A stretch of DNA of 64,000 nucleotides from contig JALJCS010000015.1 in NCBI GenBank assembly GCA_023055355.1, forward strand, positions 13,064,501-13,128,500. Direction: 5' to 3'. Shown here piece by piece: positions 50,301-63,479 of the stretch; position 1 is the stretch's first letter; the number at the start of each line of letters is the position of its first letter. The notes beneath the pieces were generated by a model. It worked only from the letters and a program-made list of their open reading frames with translations, had not been told where the DNA came from and made no database searches. Origin of the DNA: Agelaius tricolor. Lineage: Eukaryota > Chordata > Aves > Passeriformes > Icteridae. Position numbers and translations under genes: made by a program.

Positions 50301-53007
50301 CTCAGCACCTCCTTCCCCCATTGGAACAACTAATCCAAGACCTGAGCAGAGGGTGTCTTTGGGCTGTGTGGGGGAGGGCACTCTGCTGAGCTGGAACATA
50401 AATCCTGGGTCTTCACAGCAGCAGCATTTTTGGCAGCACTGCCAAGCTATCACAGACTATATTACATCTTTATCAGGCTCCCGATGCTCATTCCAGGGCT
50501 CATATCTTGATGCAGTGCCTGCCTGTGCTGACAGATGACTTTATCTTAAATTGTTTTTTCCCTCCAGGTGTCCCAGTTTAATTTTTTTTTTATGTGTGCA
50601 AATTTTAGGTGGTTCAATTAAGTTGAAAGAATAAATCCTGCTCATTAGCAATAAAAGCCAAGCAGCTTGGTCCTGTAGAATAAACTTTGATAAGTAACAC
50701 AGCCAATGTGATCTTTCATCAACACATCAATGTGTTCATTTACTAATAGTCATACTTTAGGGAGTGTCTGGGACAGTTAAAGCCCTAAAATATTCACTTA
50801 GTAAAGCTGGATATAAATACTCCAATTTCTAAGCAATTCTTCCATTTCTTTTTTTTTTTTTTCCTGTTGCTCCAAGTATTCCTTGCAAGGTAAACAGCTC
50901 CATAGAGCAGAGCACTGCAGGTTGAGCCTTTCTCCTTTTTTAATCTCCATTTTACCTATTGGTTTTGCCTTGCCATTCTCCCTCTGCCAGCTGTTCTTAG
51001 TGGGATGGTGATCTCCCATGGGACCTCAGGACAGGCATGGTTCCTGCTGTGTGAGACTGGCTGTAATACCTTGGTTTCAAAGCAGTGGGAAGAGCAACAG
51101 AGGGATGTGCTGATGAAACAAAAAGCCCAGAAATAAGCAGCATCCAGGAAGAGAGCTGCCTCCTCTGGAGGTGCTCATGGGGAGTGAGGATTTGGGGTGT
51201 CCAAGCCATGAGAAGAGGAATATTTCAAACAGTGGGCAGGGCACAGTGAGGGATGTGTGCCAAAGCCATGCAGCTTGCTGGGGTCCTGCTGGGATTTATT
51301 CCTTCTTCCCATAGACAAGCCATGACTGGCTGGCCTTTCAAACCCCAAATTTAACATCAATGAAATCTGTAAGTGTGGAGAGAGGTTGGATTTTCCCTCC
51401 TAAACCTTCTAATTTCTCTAAGAAAATGGAGATCAGCACAAGAGGGGTTTTGGTGTGGTCACAAGCTGTAATCCTTGCAGGCAGTTTCTGTGACTCCCAA
51501 CACTTTGGTTTGGCTCAGGCTGAAGTACACCAGAGAGTCCTGCTTTGACTCTGCCCCAGGCTGCAGAGCCTCACAAGGACTTTGGACAAAAGAATGATTA
51601 ATGTTCCTTAATTAAGCCATATTCAGTCAAGTAGCATATTCTGCAATTCAATTTGTCTCTTGGGGTTCTTGTTTTGTGCAGCAATTTCTCTTCTGGTATT
51701 TTTTTTTTTTTTATTTAATGGTTTTGTGACCCAGAAAATATGAGATTCTATTTTATGGCAGACTCTGATCTGTCTTGCCGGTGCTTTTATTCCCTCCTCA
51801 GGGAAATTTCTTTGCACAACTAAAATCTCTGTTCTTGCTCAAATTAATAGGGTCAGGCCTGAAGAGATGATGAGAATATTTTACCTTTTCTGCCCATGTT
51901 AATATTTTGGTAATTTATGGCCAACCTGTGGTAGTGGCCATTTTTGGCAGGCACCTGTAATTTTCCAGCCTTTGCACAGGCCTTTTGCTATTAATTGCAT
52001 TTTATTGGCAAGGTCAGTAGAGCAAAACAGCACAGCCCTGGAGAAGCAGATGAAGGATGTAATTTAGGGATGCAGAAGTCATGCAAAACACAAGCAGGAT
52101 GGCAGCTCAGCTCTGCAGGGGTGACAAAGTAGAAGTTATGCAAAACAAAGGTATTTGGCTCACTCAAAAGTGGGGGCCAAGGAACAGCCACCTACAAAGG
52201 ACACCAAATGTTGAAGATCCATGAGAGGATTTTTCTTAAGGGGTGTGACTGTGTAAAATGAAGTAATGCATATGCATCAAGTAAGGGGGGCTAGCTAATG
52301 AATCAGTGTGTGTGGCTAAAAACTCAGTGAGAGCAAGAGCCCTCCAAGGGACCAGCTGATTTCAGTGTTAGGGGACAATTCCTCAGATGAGACTGGTGAA
52401 AAAAGTTGCAGTTGTTTCTGCTCTCTTTCTCCCTGGCAAGTTCTACAGTACTACACATTATTGCAATTTTTTTTTCTTTCTGAAATGGCCATTGGATTCC
52501 TCTCTGTGGGCTGTTCTCCACGCTGTAGTTTTAAGTCTAAATATAATCTCCTTCCCACGCAGGAGACTTGCTTTAAAAAAAAATGTTGTAAATAATTTTT
52601 TTTCAGAAGTGCAGAGCTGTGAAACTTGGTTTGAGATTTTATTGATTCCAGAGAAATTGTCTGGACTGGCTGCGTGACTTTTGAGATTTTTTTTTAGTGT
52701 GTATTTTTCTGGTGTTGGATTCATGGTTTCAGCTTTAAGTGAGGGAGGTGCTGGAAGTGCTGAAAGCATTTCCACCAGTTATTCCAGTTATTCCACCAGT
52801 AATTTGTGTTGTTCTAGGGGAGATGAGCTGAGTCTTGGGGAGGGTGAGCTCAGTAAAGCCCTGAACTGGGTCTTGAGGGGTTGGAGCACTTGAACCTGCC
52901 CTGTGTGTGGGGCTTAGCAAAAGGCTTCACCCCCATGCTGGACAACAGTTAACACATTTCTCTTTCTCTCTTTCAATTCTAGATTTTCAGAAGAGCTGAC
53001 AAAAATG
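44189..53007 (+). CDS. NECAB2: NECAB2, N-terminal EF-hand calcium-binding protein 2 (5' part; continues beyond the window)
   Basis: Two exons are visible, 44189-44386 and 52983-53007, giving the first 74 residues and one base of the next codon. The start [12 protein letters not shown], the LLRW segment and the end SVILD followed by IFRRADKN correspond closely to the mammalian NECAB2 N-terminus. NECAB2 is a cytosolic neuronal calcium-binding protein with N-terminal EF-hands, a central coiled coil and a C-terminal antibiotic-biosynthesis-monooxygenase-like domain; it is reported to bind adenosine A2A and mGlu5 receptors. Only the arginine/alanine-rich leader and the first residues of the EF-hand loop (DKN) lie here; the rest is beyond 64000. 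NECAB2 is preferred over NECAB1 for its N-terminus and its position after OSGIN1. Confidence 0.85.
44387..52982 (+). other. NECAB2: NECAB2 intron 1
   Basis: An 8.6 kb GT-AG intron. Its first 0.7 kb belongs to the CpG island. The remainder holds a T/G-rich low-complexity tract at 45837 and possibly conserved patches near 45.3-45.4 and 46.3-46.6 kb. No internal exon is recognised; frames of up to 169 codons at 47.1-47.6 kb have no family similarity. Confidence 0.75.
45837..45895. repeat. T/G-rich low-complexity tract in NECAB2 intron 1
   Basis: A run of T with interspersed G (TTGGTTTGGTTTG and similar), almost free of A and C. It is a simple low-complexity sequence, similar in kind to that at about 62.38-62.43 kb. 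Confidence 0.75.
52983..53007 (+). CDS. NECAB2: NECAB2 exon 2, 25-nt microexon
   Basis: A pyrimidine-rich tract (TTTCTCTTTCTCTCTTTC) and TCTAG lead to 25 nt encoding IFRRADKN plus the first base of the next codon, then a consensus GTAAGT donor at 53008. It joins exon 1 in phase 0 and exits in phase 1. The peptide is the entering helix end and first loop residues of EF-hand 1, in the expected order. It is too short to appear as an open frame but is supported on both sides. Confidence 0.88.
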
Positions 53008-53115
53008 GTAAGTCTGTGCATTCATACTTCACATTTCTTGATTGGACTATTATCAGTATTACTGTTTTTCCTGATAGTAACATCCAAGTATTTGAATGTT
53101 TAAATGTTTAACTAT

Positions 53116-53145
53116 TTAACATTTTAAACATTCTTAAAATGTTAA
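53116..53145. repeat. Perfect 12-bp inverted repeat
   Basis: TTAACATTTTAA at 53116-53127 is followed, after the six-base spacer ACATTC, by its exact reverse complement TTAAAATGTTAA at 53134-53145. It lies 108 bases past the donor of the NECAB2 microexon, in a wider AT-rich stretch (53090-53155) with additional overlapping inverted similarity. Confidence 0.85.
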
Positions 53146-56100
53146 GTTTAAATGTTGCTCAGTTTACTGAGTCTGATGCTGATACACTCAAAACATCAGA
53201 AAAGCTTTTGGGGTTTTTTTGGAAAAGATGTTCTTAGAGCAGAAGTGATCCTGGTATATAGGTTGGTGTGGGAGAATCACCAGATTAAGAGCAATTTCAC
53301 AAAAACAATATAAAAATAAATCACAGGTAAGTGATAAATGAGGATCCACCCCTTGGCAAGCTTGAAGTAGCTCTGCAAAACAAACCTAACTTGGCAAGAT
53401 TAATAGTTTGGTTCCTGAGGGACTGGACCATACATCAAAGAGCAGCACACATTGATGTGTGATTTCAGTCTGTGCCTGTGGAAAGCTGAACACCTGCACT
53501 GACCCAGACAAGTCCTTATGTTTGGAATAACCTGGATGAGTCTTCATTAAATGACTTGGAAAGGGAGAACTGGAAAGGTAACAAGCTGAAGGAAAGAAGA
53601 GTCAGTGGGCCCAACCCCAGGATTCTTCCACAGCCCGAAAATCAGTTTTATTTTAGATAGAATCCCAAGAGCTAGTATCTATTCTTTCCCTGTTGTACAA
53701 GAAGAAAATTCAATGTGCATCAAAACTCTGTGTGTTTGCAGAGGGAGCTGTGGGAGGGTTGTGCAGAGGAGCACAGGGGAGAGTTTGGTTGTTCTCCTCC
53801 AGCTTTAGAAGGAAGATACCTGATTTCTGCTGGTGCTCATAGATGGGCATCCTCACTGCCCCTGGGTAAGGAGGGTGCTGCCAGCTGGCTCAAAATAAGA
53901 AGTGAATGCCATGGAACTGTGGGCCCTTGGTTATGGCAACAGACAGAGTAATGAGATACTGAAGTTTGCTGCTTAGAAAAGCTGAGCAATTGTGTGATGC
54001 AAGGAGAGTGGAGAAGAAAACATGAGTTTATGTTCTTGGCTATCTGGCTTCAGAGATGGTGCTGGGCAGGTATTTGAACTGCCAAGGGGGAGAGCAGGGG
54101 CTGCACTTACAGGGGGTGAGGAAACCAAACCACTGAGCACAGGCAGAGAAGGTAAATTGTCCTGCCTCTCCTGACCCTCAGTGCAGGGAGAGTGGCTGGG
54201 TCTCTTAAGGAGGGCCAGGGGCTCTTTGGTGAAGGAGCTTTCTCCATCCCTGCTCCCACTCTTGTTGCCTGCAGTGCACAGGACCTGCAGCTCCTGGAGC
54301 ACAGTGGGGGCTCTCCATGGCATCAATGCTGCCTCTCCCTTTTCAGGGGCACAGGCTGGCACAAAGCAGCTGGAGTGGAGTGACAGCTCTGCCCCCCAGG
54401 CTGGCTCCTGCCAGGGGGCACTCTGGGCATCCCTGCCCTCAGTCCCACAGAGCAGGCACTGTCACCCTGGGGCTGTCCCCTGAAGGACTGTGCATCCTCC
54501 AGGGCTTCTCCTCACATTTATTTAGATGCTGCTTTTTCCTTGACACTTGCTAGCCATGGTGACCAGTGTCACCAGCCATTCATATTTGATGAGCTCTGGA
54601 TAACAGAGTTTGCCACTCACTATAATTAGCTCAGTGTGTTCCTCTGCAGCCTTTTGGGATCACAGCTCCCCACTGCCCCTCTCCAGCCTCCTGCAGCTCA
54701 CAGCAGCTGCTGCAGGAGATGTGCAAGAATATTTCCATTGGTACAGCCCCTCTGAAAACTAGGGCTCAGAGGTTTCCAGAGGTAATATCTTTGTATTTCA
54801 TATCCCTGGGGATCTCTTTTTCACAATTTCTCTGTGACATTCTGGACTTTAATTTATTGATTTGTTGAAATTCAGCTATTCATGGCCTTGCCTGTTACAG
54901 CTCCAAGGAACAGTGGAAGCATCAGCCTGCTGCTTTTATGTCTCCCAGCAGGTGCTGTGCACAGCCCTCTGAGGAAAAACGAAAATCTCACTCTTTTCAT
55001 TTTTGTCAGAATCCCAGGATGGGGCCCTGAGCCTTGGACAGACTGTTAAAAACACAAGTCCACAGATTACCAAAATATTTGACTCTGTTCACGTGCTTCT
55101 GTGAACAGAAGCTGCAGAGGTTCCTGTCTGGCTGGGGCTTTGCTGTTCTGATGAACCAGCTGAGATGGATCTGGATCCTTACCCAGTGATGGGGGACACT
55201 GGGGGAGCTCCCATGGCAGAGAGGGCTGGCAGCTTCCCCCAGAGCTGGCAACCCTTGCTTTCCTCAGCTGTGCCAAAGCCACTCTCAGAAACCTGTGTAG
55301 GAACCCTGCAGAAATAGGGCAGGGAAAAATCTGAACAAAACTTCGGCTCTTGACATCTGGTTTAACTACAACATCTCATTTAACTTTTCCATGCAGAGAT
55401 CAGATGGTTAGAGGCTTACCTAAAAGGCAAAGGAAGGGATTGTAAGATAAGGAGTAGTCTCATTTAATGTGCAGTCAAGGGGTCATAAATTCGGAAATCT
55501 TTTCAGCATTTTGATTTTTTTTCCCCAGCATGGTACATATTTTGTTAAAGCAGAGTGGCTGGTTCAGGCACGGTAACTATGGAGCCTGATAGCTCGAGAT
55601 TAAGAGCATCTTCCTCCTCCCCCTTTCTTCCAAACCTTCTCACATAAATTGTTAATTCATGTAAAATTGGATGCTCTTGCTGCAAGATGCCAAACCATGT
55701 TATTTCCCCTGCCATGTTCAGGTACTTGTATTTAGGTGATTTGATTCAGTGCCTACATGTACTAAAAGGCTGCTAATGAAGCATCTCCTGCTTGTTAAAA
55801 AACATCTTGGTCTCCTGTTCCAGAGAAGTGAGATTCTGTCTATAATGTGAGCTAAGTTCTCAACCTTTTCCCCAGTGACAATATCAAGTAGTTTTGTAAC
55901 TATCTACATGATAAACTCAGAAAATGGTCTGCATAAGACACCTGGAAATGCTGAGCACATTGGAGATAACTGGATAAACTGACAAATGGTCTGAAAAAGG
56001 GAGAAGGGCTGGAGTGTAACCTGAGAGTGAATAACTCAGTTAGATCTAGTCATGCTTTGCAGGGGCATGGCTGTTAGTCATTCAAAATAATCTTTTTCTT

Positions 56101-57827
56101 TTGTGTAGGAGTGTTTTTCCTTTCTCTGCTAATAAATCCACCTACTGTCTTGTAATCCTCCCAGTCCCAGTAAACAATACTTAATCATTTAATTGGAATG
56201 TGCTGGGAAAAAGGAAGCATCTTGTTTTAGGCTGGTGCAGTAGAGCTGCCAATCATCTCAGTTATCTACTGTGTACTTAATCCTCTCATTAGAAAGCTGC
56301 TAATCAATTAAATAGCCCAGGATTCTCTTTGAAAGATTAAAAGAGTTTTATTTTGGCAGAACAGTCTAACTGCTAACAATCCATTATAGATAAGCATCTT
56401 CCCAAAAACTGATGTTTTATCTGGAAATCTCCAACTCACTGCAACTACCCAGCCCCCATGCCTAGAGTGTAACCAAATGCAAAGTGCAGCCAGCTTGATC
56501 TGTGCTTTAGTTTGGTGGGGTTTGCTGTAATTCTTAGATGCTGCTCGTGGCAATGGGCACCAGTCTGACCCACCCCCGGGTCTGGCTTCCCAGGCAATGG
56601 AGCTTTAGGGGCTTTCCCCTGGACCTCTGGCCTGGAAGAGGAGAGATGCAAAAGGAAATATGCCAAAACCTTGGTTATAAAACTCCTACAGAAAATGGCA
56701 GGAGGGGCTGGCAGTGGTGCAGTATTGATAGTGATAGTGATGAGTTAATACTGTGGTTCAGTCAGCCTGGCATCTTCCTGTTGCTGCCCTTGTGATTTCT
56801 GTACCAAGACCAAGCCCAAACTGTCCTGGTTCTCCCTTCAAATTATACCTAGAGAAGGATGGGAATGAAGCCATTCAGTGCATGCTGTCCTGAATAGCTC
56901 CTCTTATCAGAAATGAAATCCAATGAAGTGTGAAGAAATCCAGAGTAATGCTGAGAGGAGGTTTCAGTTTTCAGTGATCTGAATGATCAGCTGAGGGCCT
57001 GCAGAGGACGTAGCAGAGCTAATAAAGGGGGAAAGGAAGCATGAATGGAGCAGGAATTGGTGTTTGGAAAGGGCTCCTTGGTTAAGAGCCATGAGGGCAA
57101 TGGCATTGTGCCCATTCCTATCCCAGTAGGGCTTATCCTTTAAATAGCTGCTCACAGATTTCTGTTAGTCACTTAAGAGCTCATTAAATGAGATTTATGC
57201 TGCTATTCTGTGTAAGGAAAGGTCTGCACATCCCAGTGCTACAAGTCTCCTAGCAAATTGCACTACAAACCATGGGGGCACATAGAGAGCTCCTGACAAG
57301 AAGGGAACACAAATGGCTTTGCATTTGCACATCAGCATCACCACAAACTGGCCAGGGAGCCTGGCCAGCTGTGAGTGGGGCTGTGCCCTTGTGAGGAGAG
57401 GGAGCTCTGCTGCCCACACATGGCACTGGCCCTGCTGCTCTGCCTGGTGCCTTTGTGGCCATGGTGCCACTGCTGACCCCTGGCACGGGGACCTCACAGG
57501 CTCCAAAAGCTGGAAAAAGGCAGAAAACCAAAACCAAGCAAATGAAAAGCCTCAGGCAAATCTCTCAGCCCCAGCTTGAGATGCTCAAGAACTCAAGTTC
57601 TTCATAATGTTCAGGAAGGCATGTCCTAAGTGTCAGCTGAGTAGAAATCAGCCTTGTTAAACACCAGCACACAAAGGAAGAGAGGGAGGCTTCTCCCATG
57701 GATGGCATTTCTTGATGAAGGGATGCTGGTGGGAGAGCAGGGAGAGTCCTGGCCTGCAGCAGAGGGGAAGGCTGAATGACTCCTGGTGTAGGGGGCCTCC
57801 AGAGGAACACATGGGTGAAGCTACCAG

Positions 57828-57857
57828 CAATTTCCAGCAATTTCCAGCAATTTCCAG
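57828..57857. repeat. 10-bp tandem repeat, three copies
   Basis: CAATTTCCAG is repeated three times without change. A small, probably unstable array inside intron 2. Confidence 0.9.
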
Positions 57858-58531
57858 CCCTTCACAAATGCTGTGTGCCTGTCCTCAGTGTCATGTTTAT
57901 AGGCAGGGACAGTTCCTCTGAGGATCTTACAGATCTGGGGAATTTGCAGGATGTTTAGTGGTAGTAGCTCTCACCCACCTTTTCCAGACCCCACCTGGAG
58001 AAATTATTTTGATCCCCTCTAGTGATCCTACAGTGGGAAGAAATGTGTGTTTGTCTGTGGATGTGCCTAGAGCTCTGATTCACAAATGCAACCAGACACA
58101 GGTTACTGTGTAAATGCTTCCTTTTCTTCCTTTCACTCTGAGTGCCTCTTGCTTATCTTGAATTATTAGTACAGAAATTGGGGTAAAATGGAGTGAAAAT
58201 GCCTCTTAAGTTCTGGTAGCATGGGATCACAGAGAAATTCACAGAGAGATGGATGGAGAAAATTATCACTGGTGAGCAGATGATCCAAAGACCCCATTTT
58301 TAGCTTGGTAACTGTCCACACGTTGTTTCTAAGACTTGAAATACTTCTCTTCCCCCATTTCCCCATGAATTTGAGGCCCTTTTAGAAGATACACTTGCAC
58401 AGGACTTGAATGGTTGTAAGCAACTTGAACTTCAATAACGTGGCTACCAAGGAAGAAAAATTAAGGCATTGTAACTTTGGGTGCTTTTATTGGATCTTAA
58501 AAAGATGCCAAGTTAGGACACTGATAACTCA

Positions 58532-58552
58532 ATATATATATATATATATATA
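58532..58552. repeat. (AT)10 microsatellite
   Basis: An uninterrupted AT dinucleotide run in NECAB2 intron 2. Confidence 0.92.
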
Positions 58553-61500
58553 AATGATATCAGAATAAAAAGACCCTGAACACCTAATAAGCTTCTTGTT
58601 GCACACATAACCCTTCCTCCCACAGTCACTGTGGTGAATTGTGCTTTAACTGGGAGCTCTTGGGTGTTTTGCAGTACCTGTTTTAATGGGTTATCACTCT
58701 TCAAAACCACTTATTTCTAGAGCCAGGTAATTACCTTCTGCATGGCCACTGCTCCTCATGTGCTGGGAAAACCTTCAGCTATTTCTATCCTGCTGGTGCA
58801 TCTAAATTAAGTCATTAGTTCTCAGTGAGAATATTTATAATTCTTGCATAACAAAACCAGTATTAGCAGCCTCCCACATGTAAGTAGAAAGATTCAGTAA
58901 TGAATCAGGCTTTGTTACTATGGATAAATCTGATAGGTCTTCCATGACCAGATGACCAATCTGAATGTATTTATCTTTGTCTTTTAAGTAAATAAGAAAA
59001 GATTTGCATTTAGATAGTCTAGATTTCACGTGACAATCAAAAAGCACCTTTTTGTAAGACTGTGCAGTGACCTTTATTTACCAGGAGAAAGTTTGAATTT
59101 GTTTTCAGTTATTTGGACTCCTGTATCATCCCCAAGGTCTCTCAGTTACGCTTCCAAGTCCTTGCAAAGCTCACAGCACATGATTTGGAAGGGAGGACAT
59201 CTGCTTGAATTGGGACATGCTGTTCCCAAAATAATAAACAAACCTATCCACCAGATGATGAATTTTGAGATAATTGTGAAAGGTGGCTGCTGGCCATGCT
59301 CTACAGGCTGTCATTAGATGTGCCCAGTACTTCTATCCACCCTTCATCACTATGAACCTATGAAAAGATTCTGTGATTTGATTTTCATCATCGACCAGCT
59401 TGAAAGGGCACTTCCCAGCTGCTCCTGCCCTTTCAGGGCTGCCTTTTTCATTCTTCAAAGATTTGAGGGTATCTGCTGCAGAAATGAAGAGCTGGGAGTT
59501 TTTTAGAATCTGTTTTTCTTCTAAAGCCACTTCCTGTTGCTTGTTAGCAAATTCATGTTAGAATCAAGGGGTGGATTTTTTTCTCTTTTTTTCTGGATTA
59601 CCTTAATTCTTCAGAGTAGACCTTGAATTGGGTGCACTGGGTTATGACTTTGTAAACAATTGCACCCTCATGTGCTACAGGCTGAGTTATGCAGCAGCCT
59701 GGCTTTAATCAGGGCCCACACGTGGTTTCCTTAGTGCCAGGCTTAAGCCAGAGGAGGTTTGAGCTGGGCAAGGTTTGGATTCAGCCCAGAAACCCCCAAG
59801 AACTCAAGTCAATGATATGACAGCACAAAAACTTTAATTTCCACAACAGAAATGCCCATATTCCACCTATTTCTGCACAGCATTGATTTATGGCCCATTA
59901 CTGTCCAAAATTGTTATTTCTGTTGTCCTGCTGGGAGAGCAGGCAGCCAAAATAGAAAGTGCTGTGAGATCCTTCATTGCAGTGGGCAATGGAGCCACTG
60001 TTGGTCTCAGTGTGACCACCAGGAGCAGGGAATGGGACTGGCAGGGTTATAAGGAGCTGGGAATGTTCCTCTGTTTAAACTGAGTGCAACAGGCGAGCTG
60101 ACACTTCAGCTGGTCTCTGGTAGCCCAGGTTCCTGGCTGGCACTGTGCAGAGTGCCCTTTCCTCACTATTCAAGGTACTTTGCAGTGCAGGTGGCCATCT
60201 CCCGTGTCCTTGCCCTTTTGCTGTAAAACCTGCAGCTAGAATATCAAACCTGACTTAAAGAAAAACTTAGAAAATCAGCTTTACTGAGTATTTGGCCTCC
60301 TTCAGGAGTGCTTGCTGCCTGTGGTGCTTGCTGCCTTGTGCCTGTAAAATATATTCAACCACATGTTGCTGCACTCCAGGGCTGTGCTGGCAGCTCCTGG
60401 CTGCCTTTTGTGCCCAGCACCATCCCTCCTCATGGCTGCTGAGCCTTTCTTTCCACTCTTTCTCAAAAATTCAGCTGCTGAGCGAAACCCATGGTAAAAG
60501 CCATTAACTGCTGTAACCTTCGGGGCCTCCTGACATTTCTGCATCAGCAATAAATGGATTTGAACCTCAGAGTCAGTCAGACACCAAGCACACAGGCTTT
60601 TACACTTGCATATTAGGCTACACCTCAGCCTGGTTAAAAACTCAGATGATGCTGCTGACCTGAAGGGTCATCCCCCTGTGAGCACTGTCTGGGCACAAGT
60701 GTCAGCCCTTGGGCCACTGCTGAGCTGGGATCTCTGTGCTCAGAGTGGAGGAGCCGACTGGATCAGAGCTTTTGCATTGGAAATCCCCACCAGCCTGCCC
60801 CACAGGTGGATTTCCAGTCTGATCCATCAGCTGGGCCTTCCTGCTGCCTGTGTTGGTCCCTCTGTGAGGTTCCAACCTGCCTGCCCACCTTGCCCCCTGT
60901 GCTCAGTGAGTGCTGACCTGGCAGGGCAAGGAGATGCTCCTGTTTGGGCTCTATCATGGCTGGGCAGTGGGGAGGGCAGCTGTGCTCAGCCTCTGGGGTG
61001 TGTGTTCAGAGTCTGTGCATTTTCACAGGCAATGCTCTTTCTCTGCTCTATCCACCCTCTCTCTCAGCTCCTCCTTCCAATTCCTTCAGTGCAGAGGGCT
61101 GGAGACAAACAGCAGCTGTGAGTGTCCCTGGGAGGAGCAGGGAGGAAGGTGTGGAGCAGAGGCTGTGCTTCAGCCTGGCAATTTGGGGCTGAGCCTCTGA
61201 TCCCCAGGGCAGCCTCCAAAGGCTCCTTCAGCTTTGAAGCACACTGAGTAAGGTGTGACACACAGTGCAACCCAAAGGAGATGGAGTTTGTTTTCTTCTT
61301 CTCTTTGTGGACTGGGAGATGTGGGGCTTCTTCTGCAAGCCTCATTAGGGGCTTCAGCTGGACAGGAGTAAACAGGAGGTATTATTGTGAGAGATTTAAT
61401 GACCATGTTGTGGAGAGTGGGAATAAAAGGATTGTGGTTTACCAAGGAGACTTTGAAAAGCTGCTCAATTAGCTGAGAGGGTTTTTAAAGAGGTTTCTTT

Positions 61501-61762
61501 CCAGAGCCAAAGTTGAGAGATTTAATTGGGGGCTGCAGAGCAAATGTGTGTACATGGCACAAGGACAGCCAGCAAAGGGCATGAGAAAACGAATAAAAAA
61601 AATAGATAAGCTATTACCTACTTGTAAACCCAACCCCAAAAATGTAAGCTTTATTGATAGTGCCTTAAAAGTGGTGGTTCTTGCCCTGGTTTTTCTGGAG
61701 CATGAGGATTGTTGACCTGGAGTGACATGGCTGGAGGTATCCTGATAACAATTTCAGTTGGA

Positions 61763-61820
61763 ATATTATATTAATGCATATAAATTATATTAATGCATGT
61801 AAATATTATATTAATGTATT
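61763..61820. repeat. AT-rich tandem repeat, three imperfect copies
   Basis: Three copies of a roughly 20-bp unit built around ATTATATTAATGCAT, the third ending ATGTATT. Each unit contains an ATTAAT core. Confidence 0.75.
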
Positions 61821-63479
61821 TTCCTTGTCAATGGGAATCTGCCCTGCCATCTCTGCTGAGTTCATGACACAAGGCCTGAACTGATTCCAGCTCCTTGTCT
61901 GGGCCAGGTGCTGGGAATGTCCCTCTGGCTCAGGTTAGTGGTAGCAAACCTCAGAGGGGAGATAAAGGCCAGGAAGCTGGGCCTGCTCCAGAGGGGACAG
62001 CCCCGAGATCTTTGTGAGTCTGTGAGGTTGGGCTGCACCAGGAGCACCTGGTACCTGGACAGGGACAAACCAGTGCAGGTTTGGTGGGGAATGGGGCACT
62101 TCTCCTGCCACAGGGAAGCCAGAAAATGTGGAGGTGAGATGCAGCTGTGAGTGTTGGCTCCTGTTTCAGGAGAGGAGGGAATCTGCAGGAAGGGCTGTTC
62201 TGCATGGAAATGGCTGCACAAGGGAAAGGGAAAGCTCTGGCTATAGTGGCAAGTCAGGGAAGTGATGGACATCGAGGATTTAACAATTTTTGATCTGTCT
62301 CATTAATATCTCATCTTGCTTTTCAAAGTAGATACAGCAAATCGATATTTATTCTGCTAATGTTGGGGTTTTTTGTCTTCTTGGGTTTTGGTTTGGTGGG
62401 GGTATTTTGTTTGTTTGTTTTTTTACAGATACACAATTTAAAAGTGCTTGGAAAGGATTTTTGCAGCTTGACTGGATATAGTATCCTGGCAGATTAAATA
62501 TGTGCCATAACTGAGATTCCAAAAGGCCTGGTTTTGTCCTGCTGCCTTGGGGGAGTGTCAGTGCCACATTTCCCAAACTGCATTCAAAGCACGGAGGGGC
62601 TGTGAGACGACTTCATGCAAAGGTTCAACTTGTGTTCAGTGAATCTCCCTTGGGAGGGCTGGTGCACCATTCAGCCCTTGGTGCAGAGGTGCTCCAGCCT
62701 GGATGCTTCACCCTGATTTCTCCTGGAGCAGTCTGTGTGCTCCCAGTGCTGCTGAGGAGTGCCAGGGTGCACAATGACAATGCCCACCCAGGTGGAGGTG
62801 ATGAGCGTGGGGACTCCCTAAAATGCCTTTGCCACCACCACAGGCTTCTTCTGTGACCCTCAGCTAAGGTTATTTCTCTTGCCACACCACCTAAATCTCA
62901 CTAAGAGCTTCCATTGCTGCTTCTCTTCCTCAGGAGCAGGGCCATCCTATGTTTGCCTTTAATCCCTGGGGAGTTCCCTCAGGGGAAGGGGAGCAGATCT
63001 TTAGTGGAGGAGAAGCACTCCTTCTGCCTCTCGGCTTGCTTGCTCTCCTCTGCTCTTGTTGCTGTGGGAACAAGGGACAGAGCACTGGGCTCTGGCATCC
63101 TTTTTAATTAGGTATCTTCTGCAGATCAGCTGTATTTATTGAAGATTTTTTATTACAGCTATTAAAATTAAATAAGGCAAAAATTGAATCCAGAACAAAT
63201 ACACTGCTGCAAGTTATCCTCATAATGTGCTAGCAATTTTTGCCTGACAATTGTGAGAAAATATGTTCTGGCAGCCTGTGTTCAGGCAATTGGCCAGGAA
63301 CAGCTATAAATCCTGGGTATCTTTTTCTTCCTCTTATCTTTCTCATTTAAAGTACCAGATAACATACATGTGAGAGAAAGGTGTATCTTACTGACTTGCA
63401 GTGGGGAAAGGCACAGCTGAAGCTGAAACAATGACACCTCCACATCTGTAACTCCCAGCAAGGATAATCTGGGGGGCAG

